DNA of 64,000 nt from Sphingomonadales bacterium (GCA_028868535.1 JAGWUH010000008.1:1-64000), one strand, 5' to 3'. Shown: positions 34,533 through 43,862, numbered from the stretch's first letter. Translations and numbers: made by a program. The notes: a model not told the origin generated them from the sequence alone.

Positions 34533-36083
34533 ATGACCGAAAGCGCGATCCATCGTGAACTCTACAACGCGGAGGTGCTGGCGAACGCGCTGAACCTGGG
34601 CGGGGACCGGCCGCTGCTCAAGCTGCTCGACGGCACCGTGCAGACCGTGGCGGAGGTCCGCGACGAAGTCAGCCGCTTCCAGCAGGCACTTGCCAGCCTC
34701 GGCGTCGGGCCGGGGGATCGCGTCTCGCTGATCGCGCCGAACCGGCCCGAATGCCTGCACGTGACGCATGCACTGCAGATGCTGGCGGCGCTTTACGTGC
34801 CGATGCACCCGCTCTCGGCGCTGCCCGAGCACCTGACCGTGATCCGCGACGCGGAGGTGGACGTGCTGGTGTTCGACGTCCAGTTTGCCGAGCGCGCCGC
34901 CGACATCGCGCGGGCGGTGCCGGGGATGCGGCTGCTGGCGATCGGCCGCAGCACCGTGGCCGAGGACATCCACGAGCTGGCGGCGCGCTTCGTCCCGCGG
35001 TCGCTGGTGGCGCCTCCGGTCGACGGCCATGACATCACCCGGCTGGGCTATTCGGGCGGGACCACCGGCAAGCCCAAGGCGATCCCGTCTTGCCAGCGCT
35101 CGGGCTTCCTCTGCGGGCTGCACATGCAGGCGGTGTGGGAATGGCCGGACGTGCCGAACATCCTGTCCTGCGCGCCGTTGACCCATGCCGGCGGGGCGAT
35201 GTTCATGCCGGCGCTGCTGCGGGGCGGCACCTTCCTGATCCTGCCGCGCTTCGACCCGGTGCAGGTGATGGAGACGATCGAGCGCGAACGCATCAACTGC
35301 ATGATGCTGGTGCCCACGATGATCTATGCGCTGCTCGACCACCCGCGTTTCGGCGCGTTCGACCTGTCCAGCCTCGAGACCGTGTTCTACGGCGCCAGCG
35401 CGATCATCCCGGCGCGGCTGAAGGAGGCGATCGAGAAGATCGGCCCGGTGTTCGCGCAGTTCTACGGACAGGCCGAGGCGCCCATGGTGCTGACCTATTT
35501 CCGCAAGGCCGACCATGACGTCAACGACATGAACCGGCTGGCGTCGTGCGGCCTGCCCAGCCCGTGGGTGCGGCTGGAGCTTCACGATCCGCAAGGCAAC
35601 CCGGTGCCCGATGGCGAGCCGGGGGAGATCGTCGTGCAGGGGCCGCTGGTGATGGACGGCTACCGCGACGCCGCGTTGACCGCGGAGGCGTTCCGGGGCG
35701 GCTGGCTGCACACCGGCGACGTCGCCGTGCGCGATCCCGGCGGCTTCCTGCGCATCGTCGATCGCACCAAGGACATGATCGTCTCGGGCGGGTTCAACAT
35801 CTTTCCGCGCGACATCGAGATCGTCATCGCCGAGCATCCGGCGGTCGCGCAGGTCGCGGTGATCGGGGTGCCGCATCCGAAGTGGGGCGAGGCGGTGAAG
35901 GCCTACGTCGTGCTGAAGCCGGGCATGGACGCCGGCGAGGAGGAACTGGCGGCGCTGGTGGCCGCGCGCAAGGGTTCCTACCAGGCGCCGAAATCGGTGG
36001 AGTTCATCGCCGCGATCCCGCAGACCCCGGTGGGCAAGCCGGACAAGAAGGCGCTGCGGGCGATGGCCGCGGAAATGGCGTGA
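34533..36083 (+). CDS. AMP-forming acyl-CoA ligase
   Basis: A 516-residue member of the ANL superfamily that adenylates a carboxylic acid and transfers it to CoA. The P-loop YSGGTTGKPKA is near residue 170, YGASA and YGQAEA follow, the hinge GWLHTGD is near residue 390, and the catalytic lysine lies in GKPDKKALR near the C-terminus. Specificity (aliphatic, aromatic or steroid acid) cannot be read from these motifs. GGGAGAA precedes the ATG. It would activate the island's acid intermediate for beta-oxidation. Confidence 0.9.
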   Translation: MTESAIHRELYNAEVLANALNLGGDRPLLKLLDGTVQTVAEVRDEVSRFQQALASLGVGPGDRVSLIAPNRPECLHVTHALQMLAALYVPMHPLSALPEHLTVIRDAEVDVLVFDVQFAERAADIARAVPGMRLLAIGRSTVAEDIHELAARFVPRSLVAPPVDGHDITRLGYSGGTTGKPKAIPSCQRSGFLCGLHMQAVWEWPDVPNILSCAPLTHAGGAMFMPALLRGGTFLILPRFDPVQVMETIERERINCMMLVPTMIYALLDHPRFGAFDLSSLETVFYGASAIIPARLKEAIEKIGPVFAQFYGQAEAPMVLTYFRKADHDVNDMNRLASCGLPSPWVRLELHDPQGNPVPDGEPGEIVVQGPLVMDGYRDAALTAEAFRGGWLHTGDVAVRDPGGFLRIVDRTKDMIVSGGFNIFPRDIEIVIAEHPAVAQVAVIGVPHPKWGEAVKAYVVLKPGMDAGEEELAALVAARKGSYQAPKSVEFIAAIPQTPVGKPDKKALRAMAAEMA

Positions 36084-36176
36084 ATCCGGTTGCCACGACC
36101 GGCGCGAGGCGTAGCATCGACGGCAACGAGAACAGAGTCGCATCACGTCGGACAGGGCACGAGCGGAGGCGGGGCA

Positions 36177-36857
36177 ATGCGATACTGGACGTATGCGGCG
36201 GCGGCGGGAATGCTGGTGCCGGGAGTGGCGCAGGCGCAGCATCACGGGGAATTCGCGCCCGTCATCGGGGTGATGGAAGCCGACGGACAGTCGCAGATGC
36301 AGGCGCGGGGCTGGCAGCAGGGGCCGGGCGGCACCTGGTACAACCCCCGGCAGCGGCGTTGCACCCGCATGGCGGTGGTGTCGGGCCGGGTCGAATCGAT
36401 CCGCATCGAGCCGGTGATGGTCTGCCGCCACGACAGCGCACCGCCGCCGATGCCGGTGGCGGTGCCCTATCATGCCGGCGAGGTGCCGGTGGACTACGAC
36501 ATGGTCTGCTCGTCGAATCCGCGCGACCTGGGCGAATATGCCTGGGACGTGGACAGGGACCGTTACGTCCATGCCGGCCGGGTCGAGTTCAGCCCCGGCG
36601 AAATGGGCCGGACGCTGATGATCCAGGTTTCCGGCCCGCACGCCAGGGTGCTGCTGCCGGCCAGGCTCGGCGGGGGAGGCTGGGCGATGCTCGACGGCGC
36701 GGCGGTCTCCCCGGCCGGAGTGCGCGCGCGGCTGGCGAGCGGGGCATCGCTGTCGCTGGCGGCGGCTTCGGGGCAAGTCTCGGTCCGCACGCGCAGGAAG
36801 GTGCTCTATGCCGGCCGCTGCGCGATGATCACCGCGGTCGGCACGCGCGGCTGGTAG
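36177..36857 (+). CDS. Exported protein of unknown function
   Basis: A 226-residue protein with a signal peptide (MRYWTYAAAAGMLVPGVAQA). The mature part is rich in Gly, Val and Arg with five Cys, and shows no domain I recognise. A WYNPRQRRCTRMAVVSGRVESIR stretch and a predicted beta-rich C-terminal half suggest a small periplasmic or surface protein. GAGGCGGGG lies upstream of the ATG. It sits between the ligase and an acyl-CoA dehydrogenase on the same strand but with larger gaps, so it may be an unrelated insertion. Confidence 0.65.
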   Translation: MRYWTYAAAAGMLVPGVAQAQHHGEFAPVIGVMEADGQSQMQARGWQQGPGGTWYNPRQRRCTRMAVVSGRVESIRIEPVMVCRHDSAPPPMPVAVPYHAGEVPVDYDMVCSSNPRDLGEYAWDVDRDRYVHAGRVEFSPGEMGRTLMIQVSGPHARVLLPARLGGGGWAMLDGAAVSPAGVRARLASGASLSLAAASGQVSVRTRRKVLYAGRCAMITAVGTRGW

Positions 36858-36938
36858 CGGCATAAATCGCGGCGGCGGCTGGCGGGAAGGGGGCGGCTGG
36901 GCTAGTGCCCGTTCAACCCGATCCCTGCGAGGAACCCG

Positions 36939-38084
36939 ATGGATTTCACCTGGAACGAGGAACAGCGCGCGTTTCGCGACAAGCTGGTCGCCTTCCTCGA
37001 CAAGACCCTGCCCGAAGACTGGGAGGAATTCTCCAAGCACGGCCCGGCCTCGCCGGCGCTGACCGCCTATGCCGCGCAGTTCTGCCGCGAGATCGCGGGC
37101 GAGGGCATGTTGTTCCCGCACTGGCCGAAGGAGCATGGCGGCGAGGGGCTGTCCCCGTGGCACCAGCAGATCCTCGCCGAGGTGATGTGGGAAGTCGGTG
37201 AGCCGCGCGGCGGGCAGTACATGAACGTCAACTGGATCGGGCCGACGCTGATGGCGTACGGCACCGAGGCGCAGAAGGCGAAGTACCTGCCGCAGATCGC
37301 CCGCGGCGAGATGCTGTGGTGCCAGGGCTTTTCCGAGCCGAATTCGGGCTCGGACCTCGCTTCGCTGCGGACGCGGGCGGAACTGGTGGATGGGCAGTAC
37401 CGGATCAACGGGCAGAAGATCTGGACCAGCTATGCCGGGCTGGCGGACACCTGCTTCCTGCTGACGCGGACCAGCGACGATCGCAAGAAGGGCATCACCA
37501 TCCTGCTGGTGCCGATGGATACGCCGGGCATCACCGTGCGCCAGATTCCCAGCCTGATCGGCGAGGGGGACATACACGAAGTCTTCTTTGACGACGTTAT
37601 GGTGCCGTTATCGGCCCGTTTTGGCGAGGAAGGGCAGGCCTGGGAGATCATTTCGTACTCGCTGAAGAACGAAAGGCTGGGGATTCCGCGCTATCAACTG
37701 GCCCGTGCGGCGCTGGATCGCGCCGTAAACACGCTGAAAACCCGCTCCAGGTTCCAGCGCGAGGCGGTCCGCATCGAGGCGGCGCGCTGCGCCGCGCTGA
37801 CCGAGGCGGCGCGGATCGCCTGCTACGCGATCGTCCAGAAGCGCGTCGACGGACTCGCCGTCGGCCCCGAGGCCAGCTCCGCGCGCTTCGCCGTGGTCCA
37901 GGCCGAGCGCGCGGTCTGCGAGTTCGTCGCGGAATTCCTGCCCGAGGCGCTGGCCGGCGGCTCGGCGTTCCTGCAGATGCACCACCAGCGCGGGATCGTC
38001 GCCGGCATCGCCAGCGGCGCCGCCGAGATCCAGTTGAACATCATTGCCAGCGACGTGCTGGAACTGCCCAGGGAACCCCGATAA
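36939..38084 (+). CDS. Acyl-CoA dehydrogenase, large subunit of a second pair
   Basis: A 381-residue FAD enzyme. It begins MDFTWNEEQRAFRDKLVAF; the loop CQGFSEPNSGSDLASLRTRA starts near residue 128, followed by GQKIWTSYAG. The C-terminal end is IASGAAEIQLNIIASDVLELPR, where the usual catalytic EGT is replaced by ASG, as in FadE-type partners of sterol degradation. An acyl-CoA dehydrogenase short form follows after 16 bases. This mirrors the minus-strand pair at 28.7-30.9 kb. Confidence 0.88.
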   Translation: MDFTWNEEQRAFRDKLVAFLDKTLPEDWEEFSKHGPASPALTAYAAQFCREIAGEGMLFPHWPKEHGGEGLSPWHQQILAEVMWEVGEPRGGQYMNVNWIGPTLMAYGTEAQKAKYLPQIARGEMLWCQGFSEPNSGSDLASLRTRAELVDGQYRINGQKIWTSYAGLADTCFLLTRTSDDRKKGITILLVPMDTPGITVRQIPSLIGEGDIHEVFFDDVMVPLSARFGEEGQAWEIISYSLKNERLGIPRYQLARAALDRAVNTLKTRSRFQREAVRIEAARCAALTEAARIACYAIVQKRVDGLAVGPEASSARFAVVQAERAVCEFVAEFLPEALAGGSAFLQMHHQRGIVAGIASGAAEIQLNIIASDVLELPREPR

Positions 38085-38100
38085 TGCTGGAGCCGCGCTG

Positions 38101-39018
38101 ATGGACCTTTCGATCAACGAGGACCAGACGCAGGTCCTGGACGCCATCGACGGGCTGACCCGGCCTTATGCCAGCGTGCCGGTGCACGACGTTGCGTTCG
38201 CGCTGACCAGCGACGAGCTGGATGCCGAGATCGCGATGAGCGGCTTCTACGACGTGCTGGCGATCGAGGAGCTGGGCGCCGTCACCGCGGCGATGGTGGT
38301 CGAGAAGCTGGGCCGGCTGCCGTTCGCGCTCGAGGCCGGCGCCTCTTCGCTGGTGCGGCCGCTGGTCGATGCGGAATTGCCGCGGCCCTGGTGCCTGGTC
38401 GAGGAAGGCAACCTCGACGCGCCGGTGCGCTTTCTCAAGCCGGGAGCGACGGTGCTGGTCGTCGGAGCATCGGGCGTGCGTTCGTTCACCGCGACCGCCG
38501 AACACGTGCGCGACGCCGGCGACGAGGTGCTGTTCGCCTATCCGATGGCGTACCTGGCCGGCCTGCCCGACGGCATGACGTCGCACGACGTGCCGGTGGC
38601 GACGGTGCTGGCGGCCTGGCGGACGGCGGCGGCGGCGGAGGCGGCCGGGCTGCTGGCCGGCGCGCTGGCCAGCGTCGTCACCTATGTTTCCGAGCGCAAG
38701 CAGTTCGGCCGGCCGCTGGCGACGTTCCAGGCGCTGCGCCACCGGCTGGCCGAGGCGCAGGTGCTGGTCAACGGCGTCTACTGGCTGGCGCTCAAGGCGG
38801 CGGGGACCGGCGATGCCGGCGATGCCGCGATGGCTCTGCTGCACGCGCAGGACGCGGCGAAGCGGGTGAACTATGATTTCCACCAGATGCTCGGCGCGAT
38901 GGGGATGACGCTCGAGCACCCGCTGCACTTGTGGACCTACCGCCTGAAGGCGCTGTCCGCCGAACTGGGCGGGCGCGGCGAGCAGGGGCTGGCCGCCGCG
39001 GCGGCGCTGTGGGGCTGA
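38101..39018 (+). CDS. Acyl-CoA dehydrogenase family protein, short partner of a second pair
   Basis: A 305-residue protein. Only parts of the acyl-CoA dehydrogenase fold are clear: MDLSINEDQTQVLDAIDGL at the start, then YVSERKQFGRPLATFQALRHRLAE near residue 198 and YDFHQMLGAMGMTLEHPL near residue 260. It is shorter than normal and lacks the flavin-loop FSEPNSGSD seen in its partner, so it is probably a non-catalytic or co-catalytic subunit of an alpha2beta2 enzyme. Last gene of the plus-strand run; converges on a hydrolase gene 5 bases away. Confidence 0.8.
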   Translation: MDLSINEDQTQVLDAIDGLTRPYASVPVHDVAFALTSDELDAEIAMSGFYDVLAIEELGAVTAAMVVEKLGRLPFALEAGASSLVRPLVDAELPRPWCLVEEGNLDAPVRFLKPGATVLVVGASGVRSFTATAEHVRDAGDEVLFAYPMAYLAGLPDGMTSHDVPVATVLAAWRTAAAAEAAGLLAGALASVVTYVSERKQFGRPLATFQALRHRLAEAQVLVNGVYWLALKAAGTGDAGDAAMALLHAQDAAKRVNYDFHQMLGAMGMTLEHPLHLWTYRLKALSAELGGRGEQGLAAAAALWG

Positions 39019-39023
39019 CCGCT

Positions 39024-39749
39024 TCAGGCTGAAGCCGGACCGGCCAGTTCCAGCAGGCAGGCGGCGACTTCGGCCGGGTGCGTGATCATCAGATCGTGCG
39101 GGGCGTCGATGCGCCACTGCCGGCGGCATTCGCGGGCGCGCTCCTGGAGGATCGCCGGGCGATGGAGGAGCAGGGCGGTGCAGTCGATGGTGGCGCGCGG
39201 CAGCGCCAGCAGACGGACCGGATCGGTCAGCACCAGCGGATCGGTAAAGGCCTTGCGCGGGTGGGGGGTGAGACGCGCCAACGCCCAATCGACATGCGCC
39301 GGGTCGGTCAGGCCGAACATCGCGCACTGCTCGGGCGAGGGGCGGAGCGCCACCGGGATGCCGTGTTCGAGATCGATCGTGGCAATGCGCTCCGCGAGGC
39401 CGGGGGAAATGCTGGCCAGGGCCTCGCCATCCCGGGGTTGCGGGGCGTCGAGATAGACCAGCCAGCCGACCCGCGAAGCCACCCGGTCGGCCGCGCCGGT
39501 GACGACCATGCCGCCGTACGAGTGGCCGACGAGGATCGCGTCGCGCAGGTCTTCCTCCTCGAACAGGCGGACGACATCGGCGATGTGCGTGTCCAGCCCG
39601 GTCTCCGCGGTCAGTTCGCCGGCGCGTTCGGCGAGCCCGGTGAGGGTCGGGGCGAGGACGCGGTGGCCGGCGGCTTCGAGCAGTGGCACGAGCAGATCCC
39701 AGCACCAGCCGCCGTGGCCGCCGCCGTGGACGAGGACGAAGGTGCTCAC
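39024..39749 (-). CDS. Alpha/beta-fold hydrolase
   Basis: A 241-residue esterase-like protein with the oxyanion loop LVHGGGHGGWCWD, nucleophile elbow GHSYGG near residue 79 and a late His in APHDLMITHP. It resembles the EstC/methylesterase branch, as does the hydrolase near 8.3 kb. GTG start overlapping the stop of the LLM oxidoreductase (GTGA), so it is the last gene of the long minus-strand operon. A lactone or ester made by the LLM (Baeyer-Villiger-like) enzyme is a plausible substrate; this is inference. Confidence 0.82.
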   Translation of the reverse strand: MSTFVLVHGGGHGGWCWDLLVPLLEAAGHRVLAPTLTGLAERAGELTAETGLDTHIADVVRLFEEEDLRDAILVGHSYGGMVVTGAADRVASRVGWLVYLDAPQPRDGEALASISPGLAERIATIDLEHGIPVALRPSPEQCAMFGLTDPAHVDWALARLTPHPRKAFTDPLVLTDPVRLLALPRATIDCTALLLHRPAILQERARECRRQWRIDAPHDLMITHPAEVAACLLELAGPASA

Positions 39750-40666
39750 GCGATGGCCGGCATGATTTCCGCGGCGACCCAGCGGCAATAGTCCTCGTAG
39801 CGGTCGGCGCTGGACAGCGGTGGGATGGCGAGGCCGCTCATGGTGACGCCGTAATCGGCCAACTGGCCGAGCCGGTCGATGATCTCCTGCCGGGACATGT
39901 CGTCGCGGAACGTGGGATCGTCGACCGGGACGTGCGCCTCGCCGATACGGGCCTGGCCGAGGCCGAAGAACACGTCCTTGAGCTGGCCGTTGTAATCGGG
40001 CTGGCTGCGGATGTAGTCGATCTTCTCGGGCAGCTGCTCGGCCGGGACGAGGAACGGCCACCAGCCCTGGCCATAGCGCGCGACGCGGCGCAGCACGGCA
40101 TCGGCGCCGCCGCCGAACCAGATCGGCGGGTGCGGCTTCTGCACCGGCTTGGGTTCGAACGCGACATCGCGGAACGAGACGTATCTGCCCTCGAACTCGG
40201 GGTTTTCCTGAGTCCACAGGGCGATGGTTGCCTGCGTGTATTCGTCCGCGCGCGCGCCGCGTTCGTGGAAGGGCACGCCAAGCAGGTCGAATTCCTCCTT
40301 CAGCCAGCCGACCGCGAACGTGACGGTCATGCGACCGCCGCTTTGCCAGTCGATCGTCGCCAGCGCCTTGGCGGAGATGATCGGGTGCTGCAGCGGCTGG
40401 ATGGCGATGCACGAGTTGAGCCGGATGCGGCTGGTGGCGCCGGCGAAGAAGGCCATCCCGGGATAGGCGGCGAGGTAGTGCGCGCCCGACAGCTCGACGT
40501 GGCTGCGCGGGATGATGTGATGCTCGGGCACGGCGATCATCGCAAAGCCGAGCTCTTCGGCCAGCTTTGCCAGCCGCTGCTGGTCGGCACCGGTGACATT
40601 GGCCTCCCACGGCTGCTGCATCGCCTTGACGCGCACCATGTTGGGCATCGAGAACGCGAGCTTCAT
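39746..40666 (-). CDS. LLM-class flavin-dependent oxidoreductase
   Basis: A 306-residue bacterial-luciferase-like monooxygenase or reductase, with MKLAFSMPNMVRVK at the start, the AVPEHH motif near residue 46 and the PHPPIWFGGG segment near residue 178. Members use FMNH2 or F420 and include Baeyer-Villiger and alkane or heteroatom monooxygenases. A flavin reductase at 54.7 kb could feed it. It is coupled to the downstream hydrolase by a 4-bp overlap, a combination expected for oxygenation followed by ester cleavage. Confidence 0.85.
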   Translation of the reverse strand: MKLAFSMPNMVRVKAMQQPWEANVTGADQQRLAKLAEELGFAMIAVPEHHIIPRSHVELSGAHYLAAYPGMAFFAGATSRIRLNSCIAIQPLQHPIISAKALATIDWQSGGRMTVTFAVGWLKEEFDLLGVPFHERGARADEYTQATIALWTQENPEFEGRYVSFRDVAFEPKPVQKPHPPIWFGGGADAVLRRVARYGQGWWPFLVPAEQLPEKIDYIRSQPDYNGQLKDVFFGLGQARIGEAHVPVDDPTFRDDMSRQEIIDRLGQLADYGVTMSGLAIPPLSSADRYEDYCRWVAAEIMPAIA

Positions 40667-40745
40667 CCTGGCCTCCCCGGCGAATCCGTCATGGGGGCCA
40701 AGGTAACGGAAGCGCGACGCGCCGCCTATCGGCGGGGCGATGCCC

Positions 40746-41951
40746 TCAGTCGATGACCTTGCGGGCGACGAGGTCGTCGATTTCCGGCTGCGTCAGCCCG
40801 AGGATGTCGCGGTAGACATAGGCGTTGTCCTCGCCCAGCAAGGGGGCGCCGCGTTCGACCTTGGCCTCGTCGGGCTGCATCCGCCAGGCGGGGCCGATGA
40901 TCGGGCGCGAGCCGGTGCGGTGGTCGCTGACCATGCGGTAGCCGCCCCGGCCCCACAGGTATTCGTCCGAGCACAGGTCGAGTGACGACTGGCAGCGGAA
41001 CGCGGGGACGCCCGACTGGCGCAGCCGCTCGGCCAGCGGCGCGGCGGCGTGGCGGCGGGTGTGCCGGCCCAGCACTTCGTCGAGGGCGTGGCGGTGGGCG
41101 AGGCGCGAGGCGAGCGTGGCGAAGCGTTCTTCCTCGCCGAGCTGGGGGGCGAGGATGCGGGTGAGGGCCTGCCATTCGCCGTCGGTGGCGACGGCGATGC
41201 TCAGCCATTCGGTGCCGGCGCAGGGGTAGGCGCCGTGGGGGCACATCTCGGGGTGGAAGTTGCCGTCAGCCTCCGGGACGTGGCCGGTCAGGCTGTAGGC
41301 GAACAGGCTGTCGCCGACCAGGCTGGTCATCGTCTCGACCGCGGAGAGATCGATGAACTGGCCCTCGCCGGTGGCTTCGCGGTGATGCAGCGCGGCGACG
41401 GCGGCGAGTGCGGCGGCGGCGCCGGCCGAGCTGTCGCCATAGCGGATGTTCATGCCCTTGGGCGTCTCGCCCTCGTGCCCGACCAGCGCGGTGAGGCCGG
41501 AGAGCGCGGCGAAGCAGGGGGCATAGCCGGTCTGGTAACCCAAGGGGCCGTCGGTGCCCCACATCTTGATCGAGACCTGGATGATGTCGGGCTTGATCCG
41601 GCAGAGGCTGGCGTAGTCGAGGCCGGAGCGTTCCATCGCGCCGGGGCGGATGTTGTCGATGACGATGTCCGCTTCGGCGACCATGCGCTTGACCAGAGCG
41701 AGGCCCTCGGGCGTCTTCATGTTGACCTGGACCGAGCGGATCTCCTGGTTGATCGACAGGAAATAGGGGGCGGCATCGATGTCCACGCCGCCATAGGCGC
41801 GCATCTCGTCGAGGTTGGTCATCGATTCGACCTTGATCACCTCGGCGCCGAGGTGCGCGAGCAGCTTGCCGGCATAAGGCCCGGCCCAGACCTTGGTCAG
41901 TTCGAGCACGCGGATTCCGGCGAGCGGGCCACCCCGGCTGGTATCAATCAT
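40746..41951 (-). CDS. Family III (CaiB/BaiF) CoA-transferase, second of an adjacent pair
   Basis: A 401-residue CoA-transferase that moves CoA between carboxylic acids through an enzyme-bound thioester. The start GIRVLELTKVWAGPYAGKLL and GAEVIKVES are typical; the catalytic Asp lies in YGDSSAG near residue 180, the same place as in formyl-CoA transferase. It overlaps the end of another CaiB-family gene by 8 bases, suggesting a heteromeric enzyme like benzylsuccinate CoA-transferase BbsEF. A hairpin-prone 79-base gap separates it from the LLM gene. Substrate unknown. Confidence 0.9.
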   Translation of the reverse strand: MIDTSRGGPLAGIRVLELTKVWAGPYAGKLLAHLGAEVIKVESMTNLDEMRAYGGVDIDAAPYFLSINQEIRSVQVNMKTPEGLALVKRMVAEADIVIDNIRPGAMERSGLDYASLCRIKPDIIQVSIKMWGTDGPLGYQTGYAPCFAALSGLTALVGHEGETPKGMNIRYGDSSAGAAAALAAVAALHHREATGEGQFIDLSAVETMTSLVGDSLFAYSLTGHVPEADGNFHPEMCPHGAYPCAGTEWLSIAVATDGEWQALTRILAPQLGEEERFATLASRLAHRHALDEVLGRHTRRHAAAPLAERLRQSGVPAFRCQSSLDLCSDEYLWGRGGYRMVSDHRTGSRPIIGPAWRMQPDEAKVERGAPLLGEDNAYVYRDILGLTQPEIDDLVARKVID

Positions 41952-43101
41952 GCGCCATCTCCGGATCGTGCGCACCGAGTTTGGGGGCGGCGGCGGGGAC
42001 GCGGATCGGCGTCTTGCTGAAGGTGTAGGACGAGGTGGGATAGGCGAGCGGGCCGAATTTCGGATGATCGAGGCTCTGGAAAAAGCCGCGGTGGATGAAC
42101 TGCCCGTGCTGGGGCAGGTCGGCGGCGGTGTTGACCGGGACCATGGCGATGCCGGCCTTCTGCGCGGCTTCGGTGATCGCGTGCTTGGGTTGGCGGGCGA
42201 TCCAATCGGCAAAACCGGCGCGGAAGCGGGCGACGTTGTCGCGGGTGCAGTCGAACTCCAGCCAGTCGTCGCGGAAGTCGTGGCTCCAGGCGGGATCGCC
42301 CATCAGCGCGCGCAGGCCCAGCCAGTGGGCCTTGGTCGTCATGAAGACATAGACGTGGCCGTCGGCGCAGGCGAACGAGGTGCCGGGGCCGCCCATGTCG
42401 TAGGCGGTGCGCTCGGGACCGGGCTCGGCCTCGCCGGCCAGCATGCGGTCGAGCACGCAGTCGATGCGGTTCACCTGCACCTCGACTTCGGACAGGTCGA
42501 TGAATTGGCCGCCCTTGCCATGGCGCTGGCGGTGGAGCGAGGCGAGCACGCAGAGCGCGGCGTCGATCGCCGATTCGTAGTCGGGCAGGAAGCGGCCGGC
42601 GCCCTTCAGTGGCGGCTTCTCGGGCGGGGTCTCGCTGGGAGAGTGATAGGCCCAGCCGCCGGCGGCGATGACGTTGAGCGGTCGGGACTTCTGCCAGTCG
42701 GCCGGGGCGCCCTGGCCGAACGGGGTGATCGCGCAGTGGACGAGGTGCGGGTGCGAGGCGGCGACTTCCTCGGGCGCGAGGCCGTGCGCGGCGGCCCATT
42801 GCTCGTCATGGTCGTCGATCAGCGCATGGGCGCGGGCGAGCAGCGCGGCGAGGCGGGCGCGGCCGGACGAGTCCGCCAGGTCGATTACGACCGACTTCTT
42901 GCCCATGTTGAAGAACTCGAACACCGCCGAATGACCGTCGCGGAACGGGCCCATGCGGCGGGTCGGGGCACCGCCGGGGCGTTCGACCTTGATGACCTCG
43001 GCGCCGAGCTCGGCCAGCAGGCGGCCGGTCTGTTCGCCCGCCGGGCGCTCGGCGGTTTCGATGATGAGGAGGCCGGTGAGGGCGCCGCGCGGCTCGGTCA
43101 T
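41944..43101 (-). CDS. Family III (CaiB/BaiF) CoA-transferase, first of an adjacent pair
   Basis: A 385-residue CoA-transferase. GLLIIETAERPAGEQTGRLLAE and GAEVIKVERPGG form the N-terminal Rossmann part, and the probable catalytic Asp is in FLPDYESAIDAAL near residue 174. Divergent in sequence from its neighbour although sharing the fold, as expected for alpha and beta partners. Its ATG overlaps the SDR stop and its stop overlaps the next CoA-transferase, so all three are coupled. Confidence 0.88.
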   Translation of the reverse strand: MTEPRGALTGLLIIETAERPAGEQTGRLLAELGAEVIKVERPGGAPTRRMGPFRDGHSAVFEFFNMGKKSVVIDLADSSGRARLAALLARAHALIDDHDEQWAAAHGLAPEEVAASHPHLVHCAITPFGQGAPADWQKSRPLNVIAAGGWAYHSPSETPPEKPPLKGAGRFLPDYESAIDAALCVLASLHRQRHGKGGQFIDLSEVEVQVNRIDCVLDRMLAGEAEPGPERTAYDMGGPGTSFACADGHVYVFMTTKAHWLGLRALMGDPAWSHDFRDDWLEFDCTRDNVARFRAGFADWIARQPKHAITEAAQKAGIAMVPVNTAADLPQHGQFIHRGFFQSLDHPKFGPLAYPTSSYTFSKTPIRVPAAAPKLGAHDPEMAHD

Positions 43102-43862
43102 AGGCTTTGCCCGTCGTCGATGGTGAAGGTGGCGCCGGTGACCTGGGCGCTGCGGTCGGACAGCAGGTAGAGCAGCATGTCGTCGAGCGCGTCGGGGGCG
43201 AGGATGCGGCGGCGGTGCTGCGCGGCGATGTTGTCGCGGCCGCGTTCGGTTTTGAACCAGTCGGCGTTGGCCTCGCTGGGGATCATGCCGGGATGGAGGC
43301 AGTTGACGTTGATCCCTTGCCGGATCCATTCGCGGGCGAGGTTGCGGGCGAGGTGTTCGATCCCGGCCTTGGTGGCGGCGTAGAGCGAATCGCCCATGCC
43401 GGTGCGCAGCGCGGTGGTGGAGCCGATCAGCACGACGCGGCCGCGCTGGTGGTCGCGGCTGCCGGCGGCGATCAGGCGCTTCGCGCCCTCGCGGGCGGTA
43501 AGGTAGACGCCGAGCAGGTTGGTGTTCAGCACGCCTTGCAGGCCGGACATAGGGACCGCGGTGGCATGGCCCCCAGTGCCGACGCCGGCGTTGGCGATGA
43601 TGCCGTCGACGGTGCCGAAGCGCGCCTCGGCGGCGTCGTAAGCGGCGACGACCGAAGCCTCGTCAGCGACGTCGAGCTGGACGGCGAGGCCGCCGATCTC
43701 CTCCGCCAGGGCCGCGGGCACGCGCCGCGCCCCGGCCACCACGCTGGCGCCGGCGCGGGCGCAGAGCCGCGCGAAGCCCGCGCCGATGCCGGCGGACGCC
43801 CCGGTGACGAGCACGGTGCGTCCGGCGAGGCTGAAGCTTAACGGCGCTGGAGATTCTTCCAT
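43098..43862 (-). CDS. SDR-family oxidoreductase
   Basis: A 254-residue classical SDR with VTGASAGIG near residue 19, NAG near residue 91, catalytic Ser in GSTTALR and Tyr/Lys in YAATK. Its beginning overlaps the end of the second Rieske gene by 25 bases and its end overlaps a CoA-transferase, placing it inside the operon. It would act as an alcohol dehydrogenase on a hydroxylated intermediate, for example a diol or side-chain alcohol. Confidence 0.86.
   Translation of the reverse strand: MEESPAPLSFSLAGRTVLVTGASAGIGAGFARLCARAGASVVAGARRVPAALAEEIGGLAVQLDVADEASVVAAYDAAEARFGTVDGIIANAGVGTGGHATAVPMSGLQGVLNTNLLGVYLTAREGAKRLIAAGSRDHQRGRVVLIGSTTALRTGMGDSLYAATKAGIEHLARNLAREWIRQGINVNCLHPGMIPSEANADWFKTERGRDNIAAQHRRRILAPDALDDMLLYLLSDRSAQVTGATFTIDDGQSL

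Noticed and set aside
40667..40745. Possible terminator hairpin (CCGCC-GATA-GGCGG) between the CoA-transferase and LLM genes
   Set aside because: Only 5 bp, no U-tract, and the gene order suggests a continued operon; too weak to list as a terminator.
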